A stretch of 64,000 nucleotides of DNA from Symbiodinium natans (taxonomy: Eukaryota > Sar > Dinophyceae > Suessiales > Symbiodiniaceae). The notes beneath the pieces were generated by a model. The model was not told the origin of the DNA, made no database searches, and saw nothing but the letters and a program-made list of their open reading frames with translations. Every line of letters starts with the position of its first letter. Position 1 is the stretch's first letter. The position numbers and the translations under genes were made by a program. Positions 11,310 to 22,200 of this stretch are shown here, in pieces. The stretch is from positions 888,501 through 952,500 of the forward strand of contig CAJNDS010002501.1 of NCBI GenBank assembly GCA_905221605.1, in the 5' to 3' direction.

Positions 11310-12536
11310 CTACATGCAAGCCTGTTTCAAGTGGCTCCTTCTCTCTTATCTCTCTCTCTCTCTCTCTGTCTCCTTGGCCCTTATCGTTTTGTAATGTACT
11401 GTCTCCGGATGTGCTGTGAAGCCATCACGCCTCAAACGCACTGCACGTCGGCGATCAGCACGGCACGTAGGTCGTAGAATGATGGGCGCCTTTAGCAACC
11501 ACGCGGGGCCTCATGTGGGTCGGTGTTGGTTTGCCGAAAGTTCTCCCACATGTCGAAAAACTGGTCTTCACCAACAAGCCGGTTGTCGCTTGTCGCAGGC
11601 AAACCCTGAAAAGCCTTCAACCCCGAAATCCTCCTAAATCCTAAGCCCTAACCCCATCTAAACCCTAAACCCTAAACCTCATGTCCATACTCGATCTCAA
11701 GAGCTTTCCAACCCTGAAGCTTGCGCATGTTGCAAGTCCGAAGACAACACCCTCCTCTCTCCGAGCTTTTCTAGCCATTCTAGCCATGGTCAGACTGGCA
11801 TTAGGCTTGTGGAGGTAACCTCAGAGGCGTAGAGGCGAAGCCGCGTAGCCACAAGGACTCATCCAGGGCTCGAAGAGCACCTGGACGGCAAGCCTGATGC
11901 CCATGCCTTGGCGATTCAGTTTGCTTGGGGTTTGTCGTTTCTGAAACCGGACTTGATTCAAAGATGATCGTCTAATCGGGCTTCAAGAGTCCTGCGTTTG
12001 TGAAGGCTACCTAATCATAAGCGGTCCACGTGTGTACTTCAGTGCCGAAGGACTGAGCACTTAGCGGCCAGGGGGCGTTAGTCGACGTAAAAGGGTAACA
12101 AAAACCAACCAAGCGGGCTCAGTGGCAGAGGTTCGAGCACGCAAGGGTTCAGGGCTTTCCTGAAGCATGTCGAGCGAACCTCCATGTAATAGAAAGGGGC
12201 GCGAGTCCTGGAACCTTGTTTTTTTTAGGGTTTAGGGTTTAGGGTTTAGGGTTTAGGGTTTAGGGTTTAGGGTTTAGGGTTTAGAGCCCTCCCTGATGCC
12301 GTTGGGTTCTGTGCACGATTTGCTGCGTTTGCTTGTCATCCATGCAGCTGCCGACAAGAGTAGTAGTGACCAAGTCCCAGGCCAGCCCTTACTACACCCC
12401 GACCTCAATACTGCAAAACATGCACGGTGCCTTGGAACTGAAACCGACGCCTGTCCTGAACCCAGTATAAGCTTCGCCAGTTCGACAACATGAATTCCAG
12501 TAGCCACGCGAAGAAGTCCATTCTGGGAGCCGCCAT
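11208..12536 (-). CDS. multi-exon gene of unknown function
   Basis: Several minus-strand exons can be read. A possible first exon, 12536-12405, starts with ATG and reads MAAPRMDFFAWLLEFMLSNW. Internal candidates at about 11915-11860 (GIRLAVQVLFEPWM) and 11790-11700 are weak. The exon at about 11599-11487 reads NRLVGEDQFFDMWENFRQTN and ends near a GTTGCT donor. The terminal exon, 11309-11208, ends in TAA. The last two are convincing: GC-ending codons, sensible composition and splice signals. A TTTAGGG array (12225-12284) lies in the first intron. The predicted protein is acidic-aromatic with no motif I can name. The start lies about 650 bases from the ATG of the plus-strand ZIP gene, so the two are head-to-head. 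Confidence 0.5.
11487..11599 (-). CDS. internal exon of the minus-strand gene
   Basis: Follows TTTTCAG on the minus strand. It contains EDQFFDMWENFRQTNTDPHE and then runs to a GC or GT donor near CCCCGCGTGGTTGC. Confidence 0.55.
12225..12284 (+). repeat. TTTAGGG array
   Basis: Eight or nine perfect units within the inferred first intron of the minus-strand gene. Confidence 0.95.
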
Positions 12537-12562
12537 TTCCTCCTTCTTAAAGGGTCACAAGA

Positions 12563-12612
12563 CCCCCCCCCCCCCCTTTTTTTTGGTGTGGGGGGGGGGG
12601 GGGGGGGGGAGG
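12563..12612. repeat. facing poly-C and poly-G tracts
   Basis: A run of about 14 C, a short T-rich spacer and a run of about 22 G could pair as a hairpin. The tract lies just upstream of the proposed minus-strand start codon. Confidence 0.85.
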
Positions 12613-12946
12613 GGAGCGCCTTCACCCCGGCCCCCGCTGCCGGCCATGGTGGAGACAGTGGCGCCGCTTCTGAAAGGCTCTACAGCTGAAGCTGTAAAAC
12701 CCCAAACCCTACACCCTAAACCGCCAAACGGCATGGCCCCGCCCCCTTATTTGGTAACATCCCCCCCCCCCCACCCCTACCGCTCCGTGCAGTTTTGCCC
12801 ATCCCCATGAAAGGGAGGAACGATGAAGCAAGTCAACGCTGCACCCTGAGTTCAAGATCCTAAGTCCTATAAGCCCGATACATCCTAAAAAACCCATAAA
12901 CCCTAGAAACCCTATGAACCTGAAAACCCTATAAACCCCATAAATC

Positions 12947-13034
12947 GGGATGTTCCCCCTTATGCCAACAGGCCTTAATAGGGATTCTAGTACTCCCTAT
13001 CAAGGACGGTTAGTATAAGGGGGAACATCCCAAC
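12947..13034. mobile_element. GGGATGTTCCCCC MITE family, copy 1
   Basis: Starts GGGATGTTCCCCCTTATGCC and ends with the complement TATAAGGGGGAACATCCC. The arms also share the subterminal AACAGxCCTTAATAGGG. There is no ORF. The copy lies in the intergenic space between the head-to-head minus-strand gene and the ZIP gene. Confidence 0.85.
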
Positions 13035-13064
13035 CGATAAGCCCTTTTCGCCCTACAAACCCTG

Positions 13065-13175
13065 TTCAAACCTAAACCCTAAACCCTAGGGTACCCTAAA
13101 CCCTAAACCCTGAACCCTAAACCCTAAACCCTACACCCTACACCCTACGCCCTACACCCTACACCCTAAACCCTA
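13065..13175 (-). repeat. CCCTAAA / CCCTACA array
   Basis: Mixed heptamers with a local run of CCCTACA variants, ending four bases before the acceptor-like GCGCAG that precedes the ZIP start codon. Confidence 0.9.
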
Positions 13176-13183
13176 GCGCAGGC

Positions 13184-13228
13184 ATGGCATCCATGATGCT
13201 TCTGGTGGTGGCGGTCTGTGGAGGTCAA
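13184..13228 (+). CDS. ZIP gene, probable first exon
   Basis: ATG follows GCGCAGGC; the frame reads MASMMLLVVAVCGGQ, a hydrophobic N-terminus that could be a signal peptide or part of TM1. Ending at the GC donor GCTCAA keeps phase 0 with the next exon. An upstream exon cannot be excluded. Confidence 0.5.
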
Positions 13229-16200
13229 GCTCAAGGGCTTTGCTAGGGTTTGTAAGGGTTTCAGGACAAGAATTTTGGGGGTTTAGGGTTTAGGGTTTAG
13301 AGTTTAGGGTTTAGGGTTTAGGGTTTGTAGAGTTTACCTGGGACACTCTTCTTTACCTACAGTTTTATGGGTAACTACTACTAAACTGTAGGTAAATAGA
13401 GTCCCAGGTAAGGCTCTCAGGAGTTGAGCTTTTGGGGGGTTTTTGAAAGTAGGAGGAGGACAATTTTAGGTGTTTAGTTTCCCTTGCAGACAGCTACCAA
13501 AATGTGTGCATATATATATATATATGTATACGTACGCATATACGACGCACATACATATATACTTTTTTATGTAGATATTTTTAAATACACATGTATATAA
13601 ATAAACAAATATGTGCATATACATATATATATATAACAAAGAGAGAGAGGGAGAGATAGAGAGAGAGAGAGAGATGTGGAGCGTGAGAGAGATAGACCGA
13701 GGACGTCCACAGGCACACCCAGCAGAAGAAGAGAGAGAGGGAGAAAGAGACAGCATCCTTTTCAACATCTACTGAAGCTGTCCTTCAACACAATGACTTC
13801 AAGAGTTTCCGTTCGGATCGGTGTCCTCACACGAAGGCCTGCTGCCGCTATATCTGGAGGGCACTGTCAACGAAGCCACTTGGACCATAAACACTCCGAA
13901 ACCGGCCTGATGTTGGGCCTCAGTGCTGTGGGTACCAATGGAGTTCAGCGGCGTCCCTTACCAACAATGTAGGATGCGGACCTCTCGAAGAAGCCTGAAC
14001 AATGCGTGCTTCAAAGGGCGTGGCATTAGGCATGTCATCTAATTGAGGTTGCGGAAGATACGGCTGCAACACCTGGGTACATTTCAGGTAGAAGTCCTAA
14101 TCCTCACCCAACACTGCATGTCTTATACCGAGTACTTCATGCGCTTCTGCAACGCGCTGGCCGGCGGCATCCTACTGGCAGCGGCACTGGCGACTCCGCC
14201 TGATTCTGCTTTCAGAGGAGTTGGGACCGAGACCAAAGAGCCTTGAAGTACAGGGTTCAGGGTCACGGGGCGTGGATGTAGGGTGTCTGGTTCAGTGTTT
14301 CTGAAAGCTAGAGTACTTTTGTTAGTTGAAGACGAGTCCATGGCAGCAGGGTTTCCGCTTCAGGTTTATGAGTATTGGGTGTCGGATGTCAAGATCATGG
14401 CTGAATTTATAGATGTTGATATTTCACAGGAATGATGATTCAATGTATCATGCGATTTCCTTCTTGATGACATAGTAAAGCACTATGACATGTGCAGCTC
14501 TTGCGAAGGGTCTTGTGTTGTGGACTGGATCCCCTTAGGCCATGTCCCCTGGTTGGATTGCATGCAAGTTCGTTGCTTCTGCATTCTGAGCAGAGATGGT
14601 TGGACAATTGGGGGGCCCTAGGCCCGAGTTTCTGAACGTGCTGGAGGTTAGACCCCGAAACCCTCAACCCGGAATCCGGAACCCTAAACCTTCATATTCC
14701 GGAACCTGCATGCATGCACGCGACGACTCGCAGTTGCCTTTGTATTCCTACGTGAGCCCTCAACCTTCCAAACCCTAAACCCTAAACCCTAAACCCTAAA
14801 CCCTAAACCCTAAACCCCCTAAGCCTGATTGTATAGAGCTTTCGTGCCACGCACATGCTGTTGAAATCCTCGGAGGCATGGTCTCTTTGTAGGGTCCCTG
14901 CTATCATGCGGCCCCCCTTAGTGTAGGGCACCCCAATTCGGGGCCATACCCTCGGAATTCCCATGTACCACCCAAAGCCCCAGTCCATACCCTCAACCCA
15001 GCACCCTGAACCCCAAGCCCTAAATTCCAATCAACCCTAAACCCCCCAAGGCCCTAAACCACCAAAACCCCCAAAATCCCAAAAGCCCCAAACCCTCAAC
15101 CCTAAACCGAATCAAAAACCCGGAACTCTAAACCCCAAACCCTAAACCCTAAGCCCCCAAGCCCCAAAAGCCCCCAAAAACTCAACAGCGCCAAACCCTA
15201 AACCCCAAACCCCAAACCCCAAGCCCCAAGCCCCAAGCGCCAAGCGCCAAGCCCCAAGCCACAAACCCCAAACCCTAAACCCTAAACCCTAAACCTTAAA
15301 CCCTAAACCCTAAACCCTAAACCCTAAACCTGAATGAGCTGCAGGTCCACATGCTGCCGGAAGCCTCGGAGGCTGCTTGCGTAGGGTTTTCGGGTTGAGG
15401 GCTTAGGGTTTAGGGTTTTGGATGGCTCAGGGTTTAGGGTATAGGGTTTAGTTTATATATATATATATATATATATCGTATGTATATATATATATATCTA
15501 TATGTGTAACTATCTGTATAGTCTTCTTGGTGTTCATAAACAACTGTATATGTTCATTTGATATTTATATACGCGTATTCACGCCTCCTCCCCACACTTC
15601 AGTGATCGTTTTTGGCTTTGGGGCTTGTTTAGGTTGGTGGTGGTTTAGGGTTTAGGGTTTAGGGTTTAGGGTTTAGGGGTTAGGGGTTAGTTGTTAGGGG
15701 TTAGGGTTTAGGGTTTAGGGTTGAGGGTTCGGGTGTCGTAAGACTCATGGCAGGGTTCGCTTCAAGGAGCGCAGCTACGTCGCCTTTGTTCTGGGATTCT
15801 GGGATGTTCATAAGCAAGTTCACCCTGAACCCGGACTGACTTCCCACGAGAACTCCGAACCCTAAACCCTAAACCCGAAAACCTAAACCCTGAACCCTAA
15901 ACCCTAGCTTCTCAGTTGGTCCTCATTGGGATTTCCTACCAGGCAGTGTTAGACAGAACTGCTCAAGCACCGTGGCCAACTGATGGGCTCGCCGCTCTGT
16001 TGTGGCTTGGTCTTCCCTTCTAAAACCTAAACCCTAAACCCTAGACCCTAAAACTTAAAACCTAAACCCCAAACCCTAAGCCTTGTCAGAACCTCAACGT
16101 TGTGGGCGCGGACATCGTTCGCACATTCAACCCGGGATCCGACTCTCGCCGGCCTTGCCGGGTCTTTAGTGTAAGGTCGGGATGTTCCCCCTTTATACTA

Positions 16201-19200
16201 ACAGTCCTTAATAGGGGTTTTCGTCCCCCCCCCCCCCCTTCCCTTCTATTTCAATCCTTTTTCGGATTGCTAGTAGAAGAGGGAACATCCCAAGTGTGAG
16301 GTTTCAGGATGCCTCGGCTTTGGGGTTTTAGGGTTTTGTCGGTTTTTGGGTTAGGTTTTTTGAGGGTTTGTTGAGGGTTTTGTTCAGGGTTTTCGGGTTT
16401 TGGGGGTTTGCTTAGGGCGTTTCGGGTTTGCGGTACTTGGGGCTTGTTTTTGGGTTTAGCATATCTGTTGTGCTTCTGGGTCTTGGGGGCTTTCAGGGTT
16501 TTTGGAGGGTTTAAAGGCTTCATTAGGGTTCAAGGCGGTCTACACTTGCAATGAAGGGTCAAACTTGGAATTGTTTGTCGCAATGTCTGCCTTTTTCTCT
16601 TCTCGGGACGTGCGTCAGCATTCAACTTTCTCAACAACTTTTGGTCGTATGTGCCCGATTGCCATTTCTGGAAGGGGTCGCTACACAAGATGGGCATACT
16701 TAGAGCTAGTTGCCCTCACCTGCGCAGGCGCATTCTTCAACGTACGAAGTCTACCCAAACCTTGAAATCCTGAACCATTAGTTCGAAGACCCCCGACCTT
16801 CCAAGCCCCACTAGCAACTTTAGCCAGGCTCCCACGCTGTGTCGAACTCCCCTCATGAGTGGACACCCAGTATCTCAGCCACCGAAACCTAATCCTAAAG
16901 TAATCCTAAAGCCTAAACCTTTCACCACCCGGCTTCAATCCCTGAACCCCAAACCCTAAACCCTTTCAGCACTTCAATCCCGTCCCCGAAATCCCAAGAC
17001 CTAAAGCGCCAGGCCCTGCTAGGTAGGCCCTGATGTTGCGTAGAGTTGTCTCCCTTGTTTCCTTCTTGGGTTGAAGAAGTCTCTTGCTTAGACCTAAACC
17101 CTAAAACCTGAATCCTAAACCCTAAGCCCTGAACCCTGAACCCTAAACCCCAAACCCTAGCAACGCTTTTCAGGGGGCTTGAGGGACCCCAACCTAGACT
17201 TGCACACCCGATGGCAACAACCCGAAGGGATCCTAACCTTTGCCCCCTACAAGCCCCAACAAAAACCCATGTGGACCCTATAAAGGGTTTAGGGTTTAGG
17301 TTTTAGGGCAGGAACTCTCAATGCCCCAAGAGCCCTACACCCTAGACACCCTCTAGGCCCTGAACAGCCGCAAAAGGCGACAAGCCCCGTAATCTTCAGG
17401 ATGGCACCTTTCCCGTGGCACCAACTTTTGCAGGCGCCCACCCGATGGGGGAAAGCTTTCAAGGCTTTTCTTGGTATCGGAGCTCTCTGTAGGGGGTATC
17501 CTGAACTCGGCTTGGGATGGGTCCTGATGCCTTGCCTGAAGAGTTCAGGCGCTAAGGCGATCTGAGTTTAGGTTGTAGGGCTTGGGGCCTTAAGCCCTCG
17601 CCTCTGGTGCGCTTGGATTAGCAGGGTCCAGGGCATGCCCATGAAAAGCCATCGATTTGCAGTCTGGCTTGGTGCAAAGCATCTCGTCTTAACATGTATC
17701 AAGGCCTGCACGTGAGCTGATTGCGTGTTCCTGAGGCCTTTTCTTCTTGGGCATCGCCCTTATGGAAGCCTCCCTGACTGAACAGCGAGGTTAGAGTTTT
17801 GTGACCAGATGTTAGCATCATCTCGTGTGTGCATTCGTCACGGGAACGGCTGGGATGCATGGTTCAGGATCTGAGGCTTTATGCGTGTGCTGCAGACTAT
17901 GGCTTCATGTCGGGAAGTTGGCCTAGATGATGGGCCTTCTTTTGGGGGGTGGCCTTTTGCTTGTAGACTCGAACCCCAAACCCTAAACCCTAAACCCTAA
18001 GCCCTAAACCCTAAACCCTAAACCCTGTACCAGGGCCCCCCCCAACAATGGTCTGGAAAGCTGCGGGAGTATGGTGACCAAGTGATTCTGCCACCACGCT
18101 GCCCAAGGTTGCGCTGAAACGAATGGCTCGCAGACAGGCCGGGGCGATCTGGGCTTCCCTTTTTCTCAATTCTAAGGGGTAAACGCAGGGACCCCTAGAA
18201 GCCCTTCCAAAAAACGCCCCTATGTATACCTCATGGAACCCCTAAATAGCCCCCACTGTAAGGTCCCTTATAAGGGTCCCTCCTTTAGTCCCTTGATCAA
18301 TGGCTCTGCACGTTTTTCTTCTGCGCAGGTCGAGGAGTACGAGTGTCAGTGCCAGTGCATGGCGGAGGATGACCAGAAGTTCGTGCAGCTCAAGGCAGGA
18401 GAGCCACACCTGCTGTAAGTTTTTTGGGGTTTTAGGGTTTAGGGTTTAGGGTTTAGGATTGAGCTTCAGAAAGGCCTGAAGCCCTAGATTTCAGGCGGAG
18501 GGGAGGCTAGAAGGTTCAACTTCGTTAAATCCGGTAGGCCGGATTTGGGTTTTAGGGAACCTACGTGCCGGGCTCTGAGATGGACCTGCGAATCCAACTT
18601 CACTCTTTCTTACCAATTTGTGGGTCAGCTCAATTTCTGAGTTCGGTGTGAGCATGGCAGGGGCGCCCCAGGAAGCGACCATGAGAGCTGCCCATGTATT
18701 CGAAAACCCCTAAATTTCCTGAACATCTTCAGCCCTGCATTTTGCCTATACTTGTAGGCCCCCATCCCTGCGAACCTAAAGCCGCTTCGTACTTCGTACT
18801 GCCCACTCATGCCCCGACCCTACGCTGCCTGCGCTGGAGGGGCGGGATAAGTCCATGAACCTGAACCACTCAGGCGGGGTCGGGTGCCCATCTGCTTGTG
18901 TTGTGACATGAGCAGTTGTGGGGTTTGGTCGGTTCAGATGTGGGGGAGATGCCCTACACGGCTCCTTCTTTTCAAGGAGCGAGCGACTCTTGCTTGAGAA
19001 CATGCGTTGTCAAGCGTTAGGTCTCCGACGGTTGTGTGTTTGGTCGCCCTTGAGCCCGGCGAAGCCCAAATCCACTGCATCCCAAATTCCTCTTAAGCCT
19101 ACGCGTTGTCGGGATGTGTTGGGCCAGCGGAGAAGTATGGTTGGCACACAAGAGCGTACATCTATCCACACGACGGGCTCAATGTGCACATCTACAAGGA

Positions 19201-22200
19201 AGCAATGGTGGCATCCAAAAAGAAGGGCTATGTCGACAAGATGTCCATACCTCTGATGGCTGCGGATGCTGGCAAGCATGATGTGATGAATGTATGCTGC
19301 AACTGGATACTATGTTTTAGACATGTGTAAAAAAGAGTATCCAGCTGCAACAGTCAGATGCGAGGATAAAGTTCAGCGCGTATAGATGCGAGCGCGAGAT
19401 CGGTGCGTATGCGCAGTTGACTGACAAAGGGGCTGAGCTGAACGTTCCCGGAAGTCCCGTGCTGGAGCAGTGACAATTCTCGTATCTCAGTTTAGAAAAC
19501 CCTAAGCCCTGAACCCTGAACCCTGAACCCTGAACCCTAGACCCTAAACCCGAAACCCTTAACCCTAAACCCTAAACCCTAAACCCTAAACCCTAAACCC
19601 AAAGTTTGCAGACAAAAGGCCTAAACCCCCAGTCTGACCAGTCTCGGCTTGAGATCTCAATGAGCTCCAAGATTCAGCTGCTGCGCCCACCCATGTTCAT
19701 CAGGTTTTAAGGAGCGCTTCTCTCAAACTGTAAAACATAGTATATGGGCCTTGATAATTAGAATAGAGGTTTGGGGATTATTGTAGTATAATTCAAAGGG
19801 GTTTGAAGGGATATTATTGGCAAATTATTCCGACCTCTATACCCAGAATGCACAGGGCCGGTGGCGGTGTCTGAAGGTACTTTTTCCAGCAGAACCGGGT
19901 GCCTCACATGGCTCACCATGCCCAAAGAAAGCGACTGTTCTGGCCGTTTTCGGCTGGCCCCCCTGGTATCCCCTCATGAAGCAGAAGAAAGGAGGGTTTA
20001 GGGTTTAGGGTTTAGGGTTTAGGGTTTATAGGGTTTAGGGTTTAGGGTTTAGGGAGGGAGCTCAAGCCCCGGCTGGGCAAGTGGTGAGAGCCTGCGGTCT
20101 CAGGTTCATTCAGGTTCCTGTCGAAGGGAAATCCTACGAAGCAGTGAGAACTCGAGAGGTGCCTCAGGAAGGTCGGATTGTGCGTTCTCCGATTCGCGGG
20201 CCCTCTTTGCGCCAGTGAGACTGAGAGTTGAACCCAGGCCCGGCTTTTGGAGCTGGACTTCTTGGGAAGTTGATGGTTTAGAGGGCCCCCCCGAAACCCT
20301 AAACCCTAAACCCTTTGGGGGCCCGGATTAGCCTTCAAGCTGCCAGGGACAAGGCCCCTCGCCGAGTCGTCTGTGAACCCGCTGTCGCGGCTCTACGAGC
20401 GAACCTCCTTTGAGAACGTGGCCGGGGCCTCAAACGCCTCACGAGCCCTAAGTGTACCCAGCCTTAAGTTGAAGCCGTATTAGTAAGTCCTCACAAGACC
20501 TGTTCATACCCGCCGAGGATGTGAAGGATTCGAGGTTCTGGTGTTCGAAGCTTCACTTGCGCAGGCAGCCCAAAATAGCGGGTACCCCTTTTCTACCCCA
20601 AATCGTATAGAATCCCCTTGAGGGACCCCCCAAAAAAGCGTACCCCAATTTTCGGACACCCCCATGTACCTCGCAGATGCTACGATGCCCACACCTGGGC
20701 CATACCCCCAAGTCACGGAGGCCCACGCTGCAAGCAGCTGCAGGACTCCAGCCAATTCACACCCTCAGGGTTGGGATGTTCCCCCTTACACTAACACTCC
20801 TTGGCAGGGTACCTATAGAGTCCCTATGAAGGACTGCGAGCATAAGGGGAACATCCCAACCCTCAGCCCTAAACCGTACACCCAGGAACCTCAACTGAAC
20901 CCTGAAGCCGAAAACGAGGTTGGACGTGTCAAGGGCTTCAGATCCACGATCTGGAGCCGAAGCCTAAAGCCGAAATCCAATACCCCGTATGTCTGTATGT
21001 ATGTCTGTATGTATGTATGTATGTATGTATGTAAAGTTATATTCTAGTATACAACAGATAATTTACTTTGTATGTATATATGTATATGTATGTACACATG
21101 AACAAACATCATTACATTTTATGTCTCACATTTCATTATCCACTTTATTTGATATCATAGTAGAAGGTGTGCCCCATGTGTATATATATATATATATGTG
21201 GGACATATATATATATATATATATGTACATATATGTACATATATATATATATATGCACATGGACAAAAGTATATAGTGATAATGGTTTGTAAATGTATAT
21301 GGCACTTGTAATTCTCAATGAGCTGTATGGATACAATTCCTTGCTGTTCACCTCCAAGCTCAGGCCGTGAAGCTTCAAGACAGGACCCGGCATCACAGAA
21401 TGGCACGCCTCAAGCTGCCCACAAGACTGGCCTATGCACCCTAAACCCTGAACCCTCAACTCGGGGTACCTTGAAGGTCCAGGCAGGTTGCTGCAGGCTT
21501 GCTTGCTGCTGATGCTTCATGCTTTGGGTGCTGCAACCAGCTTGCATGTTCCTTTCGCAGTGGTGAGAAGCCTCCCTCAGAAGCAGTCAAAGGATTTACT
21601 ACGAGGCCCCAAATCGTTTTGTGTAGAGAGCCTCAGCCGCCCCGGCACTCCAGTAGCAGCTCCGTGACCGGGTTCTTCCTCTTAGTCATGCTGACCATCC
21701 ATTCGCTCTTGGAGGCTCCGGAATCCGATTTCATGATCAGTTCCCTGATTCAATTTCCAGGGTTTTCGGGAAAGTTTCGGATTAAGGGCTTTAGGGCATA
21801 TAGGGTCCCTGAAACACGACATGTACATAAATATGTGAGGGCAGCGAAACCGCACAAGCCAGACCTATTGGATTCTTTTGGTTTCGCTGCGGTTCTTGTA
21901 GCTGACGTTGAGCATGCCTAAAGATGTGCAGAGGACACCGAAGACATGGCTTTTTGTTGTGCACGCCGGATGACCTGATCAACTAAATACACCTGAGCAA
22001 AACACTGCCGGCGTTTGTTCCTCAGTAGACTGTCTTGCCATTCGCTCTTGCCCTAAACTCGGAATCCTGATTGTTCTGCACTGAGTTCTCAATCTCAAAA
22101 CCCGCGATGTGTGCAAGACCGCAGCTTAATATGGTGGTGATTCTAAATTATGTGCCCTTTTGGCGCGCCCTACCTTCAACAGGAAATCCTTTGCAATAGA

